Source: an uncultured Dokdonia sp. (lineage in GTDB: Bacteria > Bacteroidota > Bacteroidia > Flavobacteriales > Flavobacteriaceae). From it: DNA of 64,000 bases. The stretch lies in assembly GCA_947503305.1 (NCBI GenBank), contig CANNDF010000007.1, positions 1 through 64,000 on the forward strand. Reading direction: 5' to 3'. Positions 16,424 through 25,537 of the stretch are shown here, piece after piece. Both the position numbers and the translations under genes were made by a program. The notes beneath the pieces were generated by a model. The model worked only from the letters and a program-made list of their open reading frames with translations, did not search any database and was not told the DNA's origin. How positions within the stretch are numbered: position 1 is the first letter of the stretch; each line of letters begins with the position of its first letter.

Positions 16424-16869
16424 CCAAAATCGTTCTAACAACAATAATTAATGCACATATTACAAAAGTTTTTGATCTATCTAGAGATATTGATTTTCAT
16501 GTCATTTCTACCTCAAAAACAAACGAAAAAGCCATTTCAGGAAAAACATCAGGTAAAATAAATTTAGGAGAAATAGTCCAATGGAGAGGAAAACATTTTG
16601 GAATCTTTTTAAGACACACTAGTAAGATAACTGTATATAAAAAGCCTGTATTATTTATAGATGAGATGATTCGTGGAAATTTCAGAACTTTTGTGCACAC
16701 GCATAAATTCAAGGATAATCATAATCATACAGTAATGACAGATTATCTTGAATATACAGTTCCTTATCATTTTATCGGAAATCTTTTTAACCAATTATTC
16801 CTCAAACGACACTTAACCAACTTCCTAATACACAGAAATTATATTCTAAAGAAATCATTAGAAGCATAA
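16420..16869 (+). CDS. SRPBCC-family ligand-binding protein
   Basis: The 149-residue product fits the START-like SRPBCC fold (polyketide cyclase/CoxG-like): an opening strand IVLTTIINAHITKVFDLSRDIDFH, then GEIVQWRGKHFGIFLRHTSKI, FIDEMIRGNFRTFVHTHKF and the final helix FNQLFLKRHLTNFLIHRNYIL. Such proteins bind hydrophobic ligands or act as cell-fusion-inhibition-like proteins. Relatives are commonly encoded next to TIGR01777 epimerases, as here. It is the last gene of the operon, overlapped by four bases with the epimerase gene. Confidence 0.8.
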   Translation: MTKIVLTTIINAHITKVFDLSRDIDFHVISTSKTNEKAISGKTSGKINLGEIVQWRGKHFGIFLRHTSKITVYKKPVLFIDEMIRGNFRTFVHTHKFKDNHNHTVMTDYLEYTVPYHFIGNLFNQLFLKRHLTNFLIHRNYILKKSLEA

Positions 16870-16921
16870 AATTCTCTTACAAATCATTATTTTTGAAAAA
16901 ATCCCTAAGGAGAACTTAAAA

Positions 16922-17473
16922 ATGCCATCAAACCAAATAGACCCTACAAAGTGGGTAGACTCATATTCAGACTACCTGTTTAATTATACCATTGCTCGTG
17001 TCAATGATCGAGAAATGGCTCAAGATTTAATTTCTGAAACCTTTATGGCTGGACTGAAGTCCATGAAAAATTTTAAAGGGGATGCCAGTGAACGTACATG
17101 GCTTATTTCTATCCTTAAACGAAAAATAATAGATCATTATCGCAAATCAAATTCTAAAAAAGGAAAAGCAGAAGTACACATCAATTATAAAGATGAAGAA
17201 AGTGAAGGAGATTGGTTAGAAGAACGTGTAGCAGATCCTTATGATCGTACTGCAGAAGATGATATTCAAAATCAAGAACTCGGAGAGGCTATCTATTTAT
17301 GCCTCGGAAAACTTCCTGAAAAACAAGCTACCATTTTTAAAATGAAAACAATAGATGGGTTTGACACAGAAACTATTTGTAATGAATTTGATATTACTGC
17401 GTCTAACTTCTGGGTAATAATACATAGAGCGAGAACAGCGATGGCAGATTGTATGAAAAAAAGCTGGTTTTAA
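16922..17473 (+). CDS. ECF-type RNA polymerase sigma factor
   Basis: The 183-residue product has region 2 (FNYTIARVNDREMAQDLISETFMAGLKSMKNFKGDASERTWLISILKRKIIDHYRK) and region 4 (ELGEAIYLCLGKLPEKQATIFKMKTIDGFDTETICNEFDITASNFWVIIHRARTAMADCM). The spacer between them is long and acidic. Unusually for this phylum, an AAGGAG sequence precedes the ATG by about ten bases, and a TATTTTTG -7 box lies at 16888-16895. The next gene encodes a small zinc-binding protein that may be its anti-sigma factor. Confidence 0.9.
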   Translation: MPSNQIDPTKWVDSYSDYLFNYTIARVNDREMAQDLISETFMAGLKSMKNFKGDASERTWLISILKRKIIDHYRKSNSKKGKAEVHINYKDEESEGDWLEERVADPYDRTAEDDIQNQELGEAIYLCLGKLPEKQATIFKMKTIDGFDTETICNEFDITASNFWVIIHRARTAMADCMKKSWF

Positions 17474-17516
17474 TACCCAATTAAAAAATAAAATACGAAA
17501 GAAAGTATAATAAATA

Positions 17517-17765
17517 ATGAGTACAAAAGTAAAATTAGAATGTCACGAAGCAAATCATATTTGTGACAAAAACCAATATCAGGAGGCAACTTTATTGGAA
17601 AAGATAAGATTGTCTTTCCACCTACTATATTGTCGTGCTTGCAGAACATATACTGCAAACAACAATAAGCTTACTAAAGCAATAAATAGCCCAAAAGTAC
17701 ATACCGTAAGTACTGACGAAAAAAATGCACTTAAAGAAAAGTTAGCACAGCAGTTAGGAAAATAA
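17517..17765 (+). CDS. Small zinc-binding anti-sigma factor candidate
   Basis: The 82-residue product carries Cys9, His10, His14, Cys16, then a helix and His35, Cys39, Cys42 (FHLLYCRACR). This H-x3-C-x2-C arrangement is the zinc anti-sigma (ZAS) signature of soluble anti-sigma factors. The C-terminus is a polar helix without a membrane segment. It lies 43 bases after the ECF sigma gene and would be co-transcribed. A strong bidirectional terminator hairpin sits about 190 bases downstream, inside the opposing gene. The partnership with the upstream sigma factor is inference. Confidence 0.7.
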   Translation: MSTKVKLECHEANHICDKNQYQEATLLEKIRLSFHLLYCRACRTYTANNNKLTKAINSPKVHTVSTDEKNALKEKLAQQLGK

Positions 17766-17769
17766 AATT

Positions 17770-18579
17770 TTAAAAGAAATAAAGTAATAACCAAACTATA
17801 GGTAAACTTTCTATCCAAAAAGACGCAAAATATCTAGATTGTTTTTCATTAGAAAAATAAATACCAATAGTAGTAATCACACAAATACATAACGTTTTTA
17901 TAACCATATTATAAGAAAACGTATCTTTTAAAAATTCAATACATAAAAGAAATAGTAAAAAAAGCGCACCTAGTATTTGGGTGCGCTTTTTTCCTATTTT
18001 TTGAGGTATCGTTCCTAATGTCTCTGAATCAAATTGTATATCCCGTATTTCAAAAGGCAATATAATTGTAATTACAAATAAGAATCGCTGGATAAAAATC
18101 ATCCATACATCCCAATCTATCGCACCCCCTATCTGAAATAAAGGCAATAAAACAGTCACGCCAGACCAGACTAAAGCGACAATAAATATCTTAATGCCCT
18201 GTAATGATCTTAAATTACGCTTTCGCGAAAATATAGGCACCGCATAAAACAACGTTAACCCACCTAAAATTGCCAGAGTTAATAACACTTCTCTAGAAAG
18301 ATTAAATCCAAAAAAGCACATCAATAAAAAACACAAAAATGAAAAAATCTGAATCCACCTGAGAGAACTCGTTAAACTCCGATGGTGCAATCCAGCAACC
18401 TCTGCATATTTAACAAAATTATAACCTGTTATACTGCCAAAAAATACAAAAGCAATAAGGGTCTTATCTATAAAAATGTTTAACGATAGGTACGTGATAA
18501 GAGTAAGTGCAACCACTGCAAAGCTTACATGTATACTACTATTTATATAAAACTCAAAAAAGCGTTTAAAAAACTTCAT
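17770..18579 (-). CDS. UbiA-like integral membrane protein
   Basis: The start at 18579 (MKFFKRFFEFYINSS) is preferred over a six-codon extension. The 269-residue product has about eight membrane helices and the spacing of UbiA prenyltransferases. The second Asp motif region is recognisable (LPFEIRDIQFDSETLGTIPQKIGKKRTQ), but the first, normally NDxxDxxxD, is replaced by GYNFVKYAE, so it may not bind prenyl diphosphate in the usual way. A decayed palindrome copy (FSRKRN) and a terminator-like hairpin both lie in its coding sequence. It converges on the anti-sigma gene with five bases between. Confidence 0.75.
   Translation of the reverse strand: MKFFKRFFEFYINSSIHVSFAVVALTLITYLSLNIFIDKTLIAFVFFGSITGYNFVKYAEVAGLHHRSLTSSLRWIQIFSFLCFLLMCFFGFNLSREVLLTLAILGGLTLFYAVPIFSRKRNLRSLQGIKIFIVALVWSGVTVLLPLFQIGGAIDWDVWMIFIQRFLFVITIILPFEIRDIQFDSETLGTIPQKIGKKRTQILGALFLLFLLCIEFLKDTFSYNMVIKTLCICVITTIGIYFSNEKQSRYFASFWIESLPIVWLLLYFF
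17958..17992. terminator. Bidirectional terminator hairpin inside a coding sequence
   Basis: A-run plus GCGCACC pairs with GGTGCGC plus T-run: a 13-bp perfect stem with a 9-base loop and U-runs for either strand. It lies within the UbiA-like gene, about 190 bases past the convergent anti-sigma gene, for which it is the first terminator on the plus strand. Confidence 0.7.
18219..18230. repeat. Dispersed palindrome, truncated copy (UbiA-like gene)
   Basis: GCTTTCGCGAAA, 12 of 14 bases, lost at one end. On the minus strand it is read in the frame giving Phe-Ser-Arg-Lys-Arg, between two membrane helices. Confidence 0.7.
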
Positions 18580-18705
18580 TAGACAAAAATACGGCAACTG
18601 TTAATAAGCTCCCATTTTAGTGAAAAACTTATAGTCTCAAGTACTCCAAACTACCTTTTTTTACACTTTTAAGTCGTAATTTTGTTACCTATAAACTTTT
18701 GAAAA

Positions 18706-21555
18706 ATGAATACAGATTCGTTTGCAGCTCGCCATATAGGCCCGAGAAGAAGTGACCTCCCATCTATGCTCGAAATGGTAGGCGTCACCACTATGGAACA
18801 GCTTATATATGAAACTATTCCTGACAACATACGCTTAAAAGAAAAAATAGCTCTTGATGATGCCTTAAATGAGCAAGAATTTGCAGCACATATCCAAGAA
18901 TTAGCAGCCGAAAATCAAGTATTCAAGTCATATATAGGACTAGGGTATCACGAAGCAGTAACACCTGCAGTAATACAACGCAATATTCTAGAAAATCCAG
19001 GTTGGTATACAGCCTATACCCCTTATCAAGCAGAAATCGCTCAAGGACGTCTAGAAGCTTTACTCAATTATCAAACTATGATAACTGACCTTACAGGCAT
19101 GCAACTTGCAAATGCATCTCTTCTTGATGAGGCTACAGCAGCTGCCGAGGCTATGGCACTCCTTTTTGCGGTTCGTAGTAGGGATCAAAAGAAAGCAAAC
19201 ATCTGTAAATTTTTTGTTTCTGATGAAATATTACCGCAAACGTTATCTTTATTACAAACACGATCTACCCCAATAGGTGTAGAACTTGTAATAGGAAATC
19301 ATGAAACGTTTACATTTTCTGAAGATTTTTTTGGGGCTATTCTTCAATATCCAGGGAAATCAGGACAAATTATTAATCTCTCAGAATTTGTAACTCAGGC
19401 AATTAATGCTGGAATAAAAGTAGCCGTTGCAGCAGATATTTTAAGCCTTGTAAAATTACGTGCTCCCGGAGAAATGGGTGTTGATGTAGTTGTAGGAACT
19501 ACCCAGCGTTTTGGAATTCCATTAGGATATGGAGGCCCTCATGCTGCCTATTTTGCAACAAAAGAAGAATATAAACGTAATATCCCAGGACGTATCATAG
19601 GGGTCACAAAAGACACAAATGGTAATCGCGCATTACGAATGGCTCTTCAAACTCGTGAACAACATATAAAAAGAGACAAAGCAACTTCAAATATATGTAC
19701 CGCCCAAGTACTACTGGCGGTAATGGCTGGTATGTATGCAGTGTATCACGGACCAAACGGCCTTTCTCATATTGCAAATAAAGTACATAGAAGTGCTGTT
19801 ACACTTGCAGATACTCTTGAAAAATTAGGGCTATATCAAATCAACACATCTTATTTTGACACGATTACTATAAAAACAGATAGTAGTAGCGTTTCCGCTT
19901 TCGCGAAAGCAGAAAAAATAAACTTTCATTATCCAGATGAAAATACAGTATCTATTGCGCTCAATCAAGCTACAAACATAGCTGATCTAAATGCTATTGT
20001 GGCTGTCTTTGCAAAAGCGGTAGGTAAAGAAACCATTACTATTAATGCTATTCATGAAAATGATATTATTGATAGTACAGTTGCTAGAGATACAACTTTT
20101 CTAACGCATGAAGTGTTTAATCTATACCACTCAGAAACTGAGTTAATGCGTTATATAAAAAAACTAGAACGCAAAGATCTTTCATTAAATCATTCTATGA
20201 TTTCTTTAGGTTCGTGTACTATGAAACTCAATGCAGCTTCTGAGATGCTCCCTTTAAGCAATCCCCAATGGGGAAACATACATCCGTTTGTGCCTATAGA
20301 ACAAGCACAAGGATATCAAAAGATGCTTCATAAACTAGAAGATCAACTTACTAAAATCACAGGATTTTCTGGCACTTCCCTTCAACCCAACTCTGGTGCC
20401 CAAGGAGAGTATGCAGGCCTTATGGTTATACGTGCATATCATGAGTCTAGAGGAGATAATCATCGTAATATTTGCTTAATTCCATCATCTGCTCATGGCA
20501 CAAATCCAGCGAGTGCTGTAATGGCTGGAATGAAAGTAATTGTAACAAAGGCCTTGGAGAATGGAAATATTGACGTAGATGATCTTAGATCAAAAGCAGA
20601 GGCACATAAAGATCATCTAGCGGCCTTAATGGTAACATATCCTTCTACTCATGGAGTATATGAAAGTGCTATTAAAGAAATCACAGCGATCATACATGAC
20701 AATGGAGGTCAAGTCTATATGGACGGAGCAAATATGAATGCTCAAGTTGCGCTTACTAATCCAGGAGCAATTGGAGCAGATGTATGCCATCTCAACTTAC
20801 ACAAAACTTTTGCAATTCCACACGGAGGTGGAGGTCCTGGAGTAGGTCCTATTTGTGTAGCAAAACAATTGGTTCCTTTTTTACCTTCAAATCCTATAAT
20901 TAACACAGGAGGAGAACAGGCAATTTCTGCTATTTCAGCAGCTCCTTGGGGATCTGCGCTAGCCTGTTTGATTTCTTATGGTTATATTACAATGTTAGGT
21001 GAAAATGGATTACGTAAATCTACTGAATATGCTATCTTAAATGCTAACTACATCAAAGAACGACTAGATGGCCATTATCAATGCCTATATACAGGTGAAC
21101 GTAATCGAGCTGCTCATGAAATGATTATAGATTGCCGTCCATTTAAAGCAAATGGAGTTGAAGTAACAGATATAGCAAAGCGATTAATGGACTATGGTTT
21201 TCATGCGCCTACTGTATCTTTCCCTGTAGCAGGTACAATGATGATTGAACCTACAGAAAGTGAGAGTAAAGAGGAGCTAGATCGTTTTTGTGACGCTATG
21301 ATTAGTATCCGTAAAGAAATCGAAGTTGCCACTCCAGAAAATCGTAACGATGTACTTCGCAATGCTCCTCATACCTTAGCAATGCTTACAGATGATACGT
21401 GGGAGTTTCCATATAGTAGAGAGAAAGCTGCATACCCGCTTTCATATGTTGCCGAAAATAAGTTTTGGCCTACAGTACGTCGTGTAGATGATGCGTATGG
21501 AGATCGTAACTTAATCTGCACCTGTGCTCCTATTGAGGAATATATGGAAGCCTGA
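18706..21555 (+). CDS. gcvP: Glycine dehydrogenase (decarboxylating), P protein
   Basis: The 949-residue product is the single-chain P protein of the glycine cleavage system, which decarboxylates glycine with pyridoxal phosphate and passes the methylamine group to lipoyl-GcvH. The N-terminus (FAARHIGPRRSDLPSMLEMVG) and GYGGPHAAYFATKEEYKRNIPGRIIG are typical. The cofactor lysine is Lys700 in LNLHKTFAIPHGGGGPGVGP. Length is normal. An exact palindrome copy encodes SAFAKAE at about residues 397-403, in the linker between the two homologous halves. A TAATTTTG box at 18677-18684 could be its -7 element. gcvH and gcvT are not in the window. Confidence 0.97.
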   Translation: MNTDSFAARHIGPRRSDLPSMLEMVGVTTMEQLIYETIPDNIRLKEKIALDDALNEQEFAAHIQELAAENQVFKSYIGLGYHEAVTPAVIQRNILENPGWYTAYTPYQAEIAQGRLEALLNYQTMITDLTGMQLANASLLDEATAAAEAMALLFAVRSRDQKKANICKFFVSDEILPQTLSLLQTRSTPIGVELVIGNHETFTFSEDFFGAILQYPGKSGQIINLSEFVTQAINAGIKVAVAADILSLVKLRAPGEMGVDVVVGTTQRFGIPLGYGGPHAAYFATKEEYKRNIPGRIIGVTKDTNGNRALRMALQTREQHIKRDKATSNICTAQVLLAVMAGMYAVYHGPNGLSHIANKVHRSAVTLADTLEKLGLYQINTSYFDTITIKTDSSSVSAFAKAEKINFHYPDENTVSIALNQATNIADLNAIVAVFAKAVGKETITINAIHENDIIDSTVARDTTFLTHEVFNLYHSETELMRYIKKLERKDLSLNHSMISLGSCTMKLNAASEMLPLSNPQWGNIHPFVPIEQAQGYQKMLHKLEDQLTKITGFSGTSLQPNSGAQGEYAGLMVIRAYHESRGDNHRNICLIPSSAHGTNPASAVMAGMKVIVTKALENGNIDVDDLRSKAEAHKDHLAALMVTYPSTHGVYESAIKEITAIIHDNGGQVYMDGANMNAQVALTNPGAIGADVCHLNLHKTFAIPHGGGGPGVGPICVAKQLVPFLPSNPIINTGGEQAISAISAAPWGSALACLISYGYITMLGENGLRKSTEYAILNANYIKERLDGHYQCLYTGERNRAAHEMIIDCRPFKANGVEVTDIAKRLMDYGFHAPTVSFPVAGTMMIEPTESESKEELDRFCDAMISIRKEIEVATPENRNDVLRNAPHTLAMLTDDTWEFPYSREKAAYPLSYVAENKFWPTVRRVDDAYGDRNLICTCAPIEEYMEA
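19897..19910. repeat. Dispersed palindrome, exact copy 4
   Basis: Encodes Ala-Phe-Ala-Lys-Ala on the plus strand, in the linker between the N- and C-terminal halves of GcvP. Confidence 0.95.
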
Positions 21556-21568
21556 TATATTTTGATAC

Positions 21569-21600
21569 AATATACCGTTCTAATAAAGCGGTATATTTTT
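21569..21600 (+). terminator. gcvP terminator
   Basis: AATATACCG pairs with CGGTATATT across an 11-base loop, followed by a T-run, 14 bases after the gcvP stop codon. Confidence 0.8.
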
Positions 21601-21759
21601 AGATTATTAGTAAAAGTGCATTTTATCCCTATAAAATGTAATATTATTCTGATTTTCTATATAATATTTAACATATCGTAAAAACAGGGTATTATTCTTG
21701 TAATCATACTCTTAATTAGATATGTTTCATTTAAATTTACCCAATTATAAATTCCTTTT

Positions 21760-22818
21760 ATGGCTATTAAAATCTCAGGTATTGGAAGTTACATCCCTAG
21801 TGATGTATCTAAAAATGAACATTTTAACCAACATCAATTTTTAAATACTGATGGCTCAAGTATTAATTATGAGAATACTGTAATCATAGAAAAGTTTGAA
21901 GCCATTACAGGTATTGAAGAAAGACGTTATGCAAAAGACCATCTTACTTCTTCTGATTTGGGCTTCTTTGCTGCTGAGAAAGCAATAGCCGATGCCGATA
22001 TTGATCCAGAAACTATAGATTATATCATCGTTGCTCATAATTTTGGAGATGTTCAAAAAGGCAAGTCTCAGAGTGACCTACTGCCTAGCCTTGCTTCAAG
22101 AATTAAACATAGTCTTCGGATTAAAAATCCTAAATGTGTTGCTTATGATTTACTTTTTGGGTGCCCAGGATGGATAGAAGGTGTTATACAGGCGCAAGCA
22201 TTTATTAAGTCTGGAATGGCAAAACGTTGCCTAGTAATAGGAACTGAAACACTGTCACGTGTTGTAGATGATTATGATCGAGATAGTATGATATATAGTG
22301 ACGGTGCTGGTGCAACCATTATAGAACAAGATGACAGTGACACTGGTATTCTTGCTTTTGAAACGGCTACATATACTTATGATGAGGCTTACTATCTATT
22401 CTTTGGAAAATCAAATAATCCAGATAATTGCCAAGACACACGATATATTAAAATGCATGGCCGTAAGATTTATAATTTTGCATTAACACATGTCCCACAA
22501 GCAATGAAAGAATGCTTAGATAAGAGTGGAGAGCGTATAGAAAATGTCAAAAAAATATTCATTCATCAGGCAAATGAAAAAATGGATGAAGCTATCTGTG
22601 AACGTTTCTTTAAGTTATACGATTACCCAATGCCTGATAATGTTATGCCAATGAGTATCCGTAAATTAGGTAATAGTTCTGTCGCTACCGTTCCTACTGT
22701 TTTTGATTTAGTACGTAATGGTCAAATAGAAGATCAAGAAGTACATAAAGGAGACATTATTCTCTTTGCTAGTGTAGGCGCCGGGATGAATATTAATGCG
22801 ATAGTTTACAAATACTAA
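21760..22818 (+). CDS. 3-oxoacyl-ACP synthase III family protein
   Basis: The 352-residue product has the FabH-type thiolase fold with an intact triad: Cys135 in LLFGCPGWIEG, the His in KIFIHQANEKMDEA (about 268) and the Asn in KLGNSSVATVP (about 306). These enzymes start or extend acyl chains by Claisen condensation. It stands alone, without fab genes next to it, so it may be an auxiliary KAS III rather than the housekeeping FabH; FabH-like proteins also make beta-lactone or head-to-head condensation products. A methyltransferase gene follows after 79 bases. Confidence 0.88.
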   Translation: MAIKISGIGSYIPSDVSKNEHFNQHQFLNTDGSSINYENTVIIEKFEAITGIEERRYAKDHLTSSDLGFFAAEKAIADADIDPETIDYIIVAHNFGDVQKGKSQSDLLPSLASRIKHSLRIKNPKCVAYDLLFGCPGWIEGVIQAQAFIKSGMAKRCLVIGTETLSRVVDDYDRDSMIYSDGAGATIIEQDDSDTGILAFETATYTYDEAYYLFFGKSNNPDNCQDTRYIKMHGRKIYNFALTHVPQAMKECLDKSGERIENVKKIFIHQANEKMDEAICERFFKLYDYPMPDNVMPMSIRKLGNSSVATVPTVFDLVRNGQIEDQEVHKGDIILFASVGAGMNINAIVYKY

Positions 22819-22897
22819 ACATCTTTTCAACTCCTTTACTAAAACTCATTTTAAAAAGGTTTCTATCTTATATTTGCATGAACCTTTATAGCTCAAC

Positions 22898-23425
22898 GTG
22901 TACAAGAATACATTTCCCAATAAGCGGTATAAACATACAATAGCATTCCTAAAAGATGTTGTTCCCAATTCTGATACTAAAATTCTTGATTTGGGCGTAC
23001 GCAATCCTTTTGTTGAATATATGGAACGTGAAGGGTATACTGTACAGAATACTTCTGGTGAAGATCTAGATCTGGATACACGTATTGTTCAACATGCTAA
23101 TTATGATGTTGTAACTGCATTTGAAATTTTTGAACACCTACTATCACCATTTACTATATTAAGAGATATAAAAGGTAATCGAATTGTTGCAAGTGTACCT
23201 TTGAGGTTATGGTTTTCTACCGCTTATAAAAGCAAGACAGATCCTTGGGATAGGCATTACCATGAATTTGAAGACTGGCAATTTGATTGGTTATTTGAAA
23301 AAGCTGGTTGGATAATTAAAAAGAGGGAAAAATTCACAAACCCTGTAAAGAAATTTGGAATTCGTCCGTTACTCAGAAAATTTACTCCTAGATATTATCT
23401 TATTTACGCAGAAAGAATATCCTAA
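22898..23425 (+). CDS. Class I SAM-dependent methyltransferase-like protein
   Basis: The gene starts with GTG (encoding MYKNTFPNKRYKH); no ATG is available in frame. The 175-residue product has a shortened Rossmann core: KILDLGVRNPFVEYMEREGYTV where the glycine-rich SAM loop is usual, and YDVVTAFEIFEHLLSPFTILRDI, the motif of type 11/12 methyltransferases. The glycine-rich loop is reduced, so activity is uncertain. A TATATTTG -7 box lies at 22869-22876. Its TAA overlaps the ATG of the glycosyltransferase gene (TAATG), indicating coupled translation. Confidence 0.75.
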   Translation: MYKNTFPNKRYKHTIAFLKDVVPNSDTKILDLGVRNPFVEYMEREGYTVQNTSGEDLDLDTRIVQHANYDVVTAFEIFEHLLSPFTILRDIKGNRIVASVPLRLWFSTAYKSKTDPWDRHYHEFEDWQFDWLFEKAGWIIKKREKFTNPVKKFGIRPLLRKFTPRYYLIYAERIS

Positions 23426-24276
23426 TGGATCTTTACATTGTCATACCATGCCATAATGAAGCAACACTGATCGATCAGACATTAACTTCACTTGTCCAGC
23501 AGACAGTTCTTCCCAAAAAGATTGTCGTTGTAAACGATAATAGTACTGACAATTCTGAAGAAGTCATCACCACATTTACAAAAAAATATCCATATATTTC
23601 CATAGTAAATTCAAATGCGCAAGCAACACACCTACCAGGCAGTAAGGTTATTAATGCTTTTCAAAAGGGCTTAGACACGCTAGATGAGGAATATGATATC
23701 CTATGTAAATTTGATGCTGATCTTATTTTCCCTCCTGAATATATAGAAACAATTCTATCCCATTTCAAACAACATCCAGATGTAGGAATGGTAGGTGGAT
23801 TTTGTCATATTAAAAAAGGAGAGCAATGGGAACTTGAAAGCCTTACCAATAAAGATCATATTAGAGGTGCTCTAAAAGCATATCGTAAAGAATGTTTTAT
23901 TGATATAGGAGGGTTAAAGCCCGCTATGGGATGGGATACAATAGATGAGCTTTTGGCTAAATATCATAAATGGAAGATCATCACTGATGACCGTCTTGCC
24001 GTAAAACATTTAAAACCTACGGGCAACACCTATACAGCCGCAGCAAAATACAAACAAGGGGAAGCCTTTTATACAATGCGATATGGATTTATACTGACTT
24101 GTATCGCTTCATTAAAACTGGCTACACGCAAAAAAAGACTAGGATTCTTTTGGGATTATCTTCGAGGTTATTTTCGCGCAAAGCGAAATAAACAACATTA
24201 CTTAGTAAACAAAGAAGAAGGTATTTTCATAAGAAAGCTCCGCTGGAAAGGTATTGCTTCCAAAATAAAAGGCTAA
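23425..24276 (+). CDS. Glycosyltransferase family 2
   Basis: The 283-residue product has the GT-A fold of family 2: IVIPCHNEATLIDQTLTSL, KIVVVNDNSTDNSEEV, CKFDADLIFPPEYIETIL (DxD-type region), GGLKPAMGWDTIDELLAKYH and a basic C-terminus. It adds sugar from a nucleotide donor to a cell-surface or polysaccharide acceptor that cannot be named. It is translationally coupled to the methyltransferase-like gene. A loose relative of the palindrome (TTCGCGCAAAGCG) occurs near its end at about 24172-24184, encoding FRAKR. Confidence 0.88.
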   Translation: MDLYIVIPCHNEATLIDQTLTSLVQQTVLPKKIVVVNDNSTDNSEEVITTFTKKYPYISIVNSNAQATHLPGSKVINAFQKGLDTLDEEYDILCKFDADLIFPPEYIETILSHFKQHPDVGMVGGFCHIKKGEQWELESLTNKDHIRGALKAYRKECFIDIGGLKPAMGWDTIDELLAKYHKWKIITDDRLAVKHLKPTGNTYTAAAKYKQGEAFYTMRYGFILTCIASLKLATRKKRLGFFWDYLRGYFRAKRNKQHYLVNKEEGIFIRKLRWKGIASKIKG

Positions 24277-24343
24277 TAGTTAACGATATCCTTACACGAT
24301 CTCAATAGGATAATTAGTATTTTTACTGCGTTAAAATAAATCC

Positions 24344-25471
24344 ATGATGTTTAAAATAAGTTTTCGTTTTTTAGGAATAGCATTGTTGACAATGATGTAT
24401 GCTTGTACTTCTACAAATCAACCTTCTACTACTCAAAACATAGAGGAAAAATCGATAGATATACCTCAATCAAAACCTAAAAATATTATCTTATTGATTG
24501 CAGATGGTACTGGATTGAGTCAAATCTCTTCTACATTATACTATAGTGATCGGTCTTCTAATTATGAGCGTTTTAAACATATTGGATTAATCAAAACTTC
24601 TTCTGCTTCAGATTTGATTACAGATTCTGCTGCTGGAGCAACTTCCTTTGCAAGTGGTATAAAAACGTATAATGGCGCTATAGGTGTTACTACAGATACT
24701 ATTGCTGTTCCAACTATTTTAGAAGAGCTTTCTGATATAGGGTATGCTACTGGAGTTGTAGCCACCTCAACAATTACGCATGCTACTCCTGCTAGCTTTT
24801 ACTCACATGTCAAGTATAGAAGGATGGAAGAAGAAATTGCTGTTGACCTTACAAATTCTACTGTAGATTTTTTTGCAGGAGGAGGACTTAATTTTTTTAA
24901 TAAACGTTCTGATAAAAGAGATCTTCTAAAAGAACTTTCTTCTAATGGTTTTGAGGTATCTACATCTACTATTACTCCGACAATGGCTATTGATCTTTCT
25001 AAAAAATATGGTTTTCTTCTTGCCCCTGAAGGAATGCCTAAAGCAATTGAAGGGAGAGGGTCATTTCTTGAAGACGCTACTGTATTAGGCCTAAATTATT
25101 TATCAAAAGATAGTGATGGCTTTTTTATAATGGTAGAAGGGTCCCAAATTGATTGGGGTGGTCATGCAAATGATGCAGGGTATCTTATAGGAGAAATGTT
25201 AGATTTTGATCGAGCATTAGGAAAGGTATTGGATTTTGCAGAAGAAACTAAAAATACACTTGTTATCGTTACAGCAGATCATGAAACAGGTGGGTTTACA
25301 CTCTCTTCTGACGAAGGTAATTACAATAAAATCAAACCTACATTCTCTACGGGAGGTCATAGTGGTACTATGGTTCCTGTTTTTGCGTATGGGCCTGGTT
25401 CTGAAAATTTTATTGGTATATATGAGAATACAGCCATCTATCACAAAATAAAAGAATTACTGAATTTATAG
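24344..25471 (+). CDS. Alkaline phosphatase, lipoprotein
   Basis: The 375-residue product has a lipoprotein signal (LLTMMYAC), so it is probably anchored in a membrane facing the periplasm or the surface. Metal and nucleophile residues of the PhoA family are all present: Asp54 in LLIADGTG, Ser95 in TDSAAGA, the HATPASFYSH segment, EGSQIDWGGHAND, TADHETGG and TGGHSG. It releases phosphate from organic monoesters. Two adjacent ATG codons precede the signal; the first (24344) is used here. There is no pho box that I can identify. Confidence 0.92.
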   Translation: MMFKISFRFLGIALLTMMYACTSTNQPSTTQNIEEKSIDIPQSKPKNIILLIADGTGLSQISSTLYYSDRSSNYERFKHIGLIKTSSASDLITDSAAGATSFASGIKTYNGAIGVTTDTIAVPTILEELSDIGYATGVVATSTITHATPASFYSHVKYRRMEEEIAVDLTNSTVDFFAGGGLNFFNKRSDKRDLLKELSSNGFEVSTSTITPTMAIDLSKKYGFLLAPEGMPKAIEGRGSFLEDATVLGLNYLSKDSDGFFIMVEGSQIDWGGHANDAGYLIGEMLDFDRALGKVLDFAEETKNTLVIVTADHETGGFTLSSDEGNYNKIKPTFSTGGHSGTMVPVFAYGPGSENFIGIYENTAIYHKIKELLNL

Positions 25472-25537
25472 AGACCCAAAAGAAAATAACGACAACAGTA
25501 ATTTATTTCCTTAATTTAGCTATTCAAAGAAACTACA

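Noticed and set aside
18580-18705. Glycine riboswitch before gcvP
   Set aside because: The gap is 126 bases, AT-rich, and I see none of the paired, conserved elements of a glycine aptamer.
24172-24184. TTCGCGCAAAGCG as another copy of the dispersed palindrome
   Set aside because: It needs an inserted base and loses symmetry; I mention it with the glycosyltransferase but do not count it.
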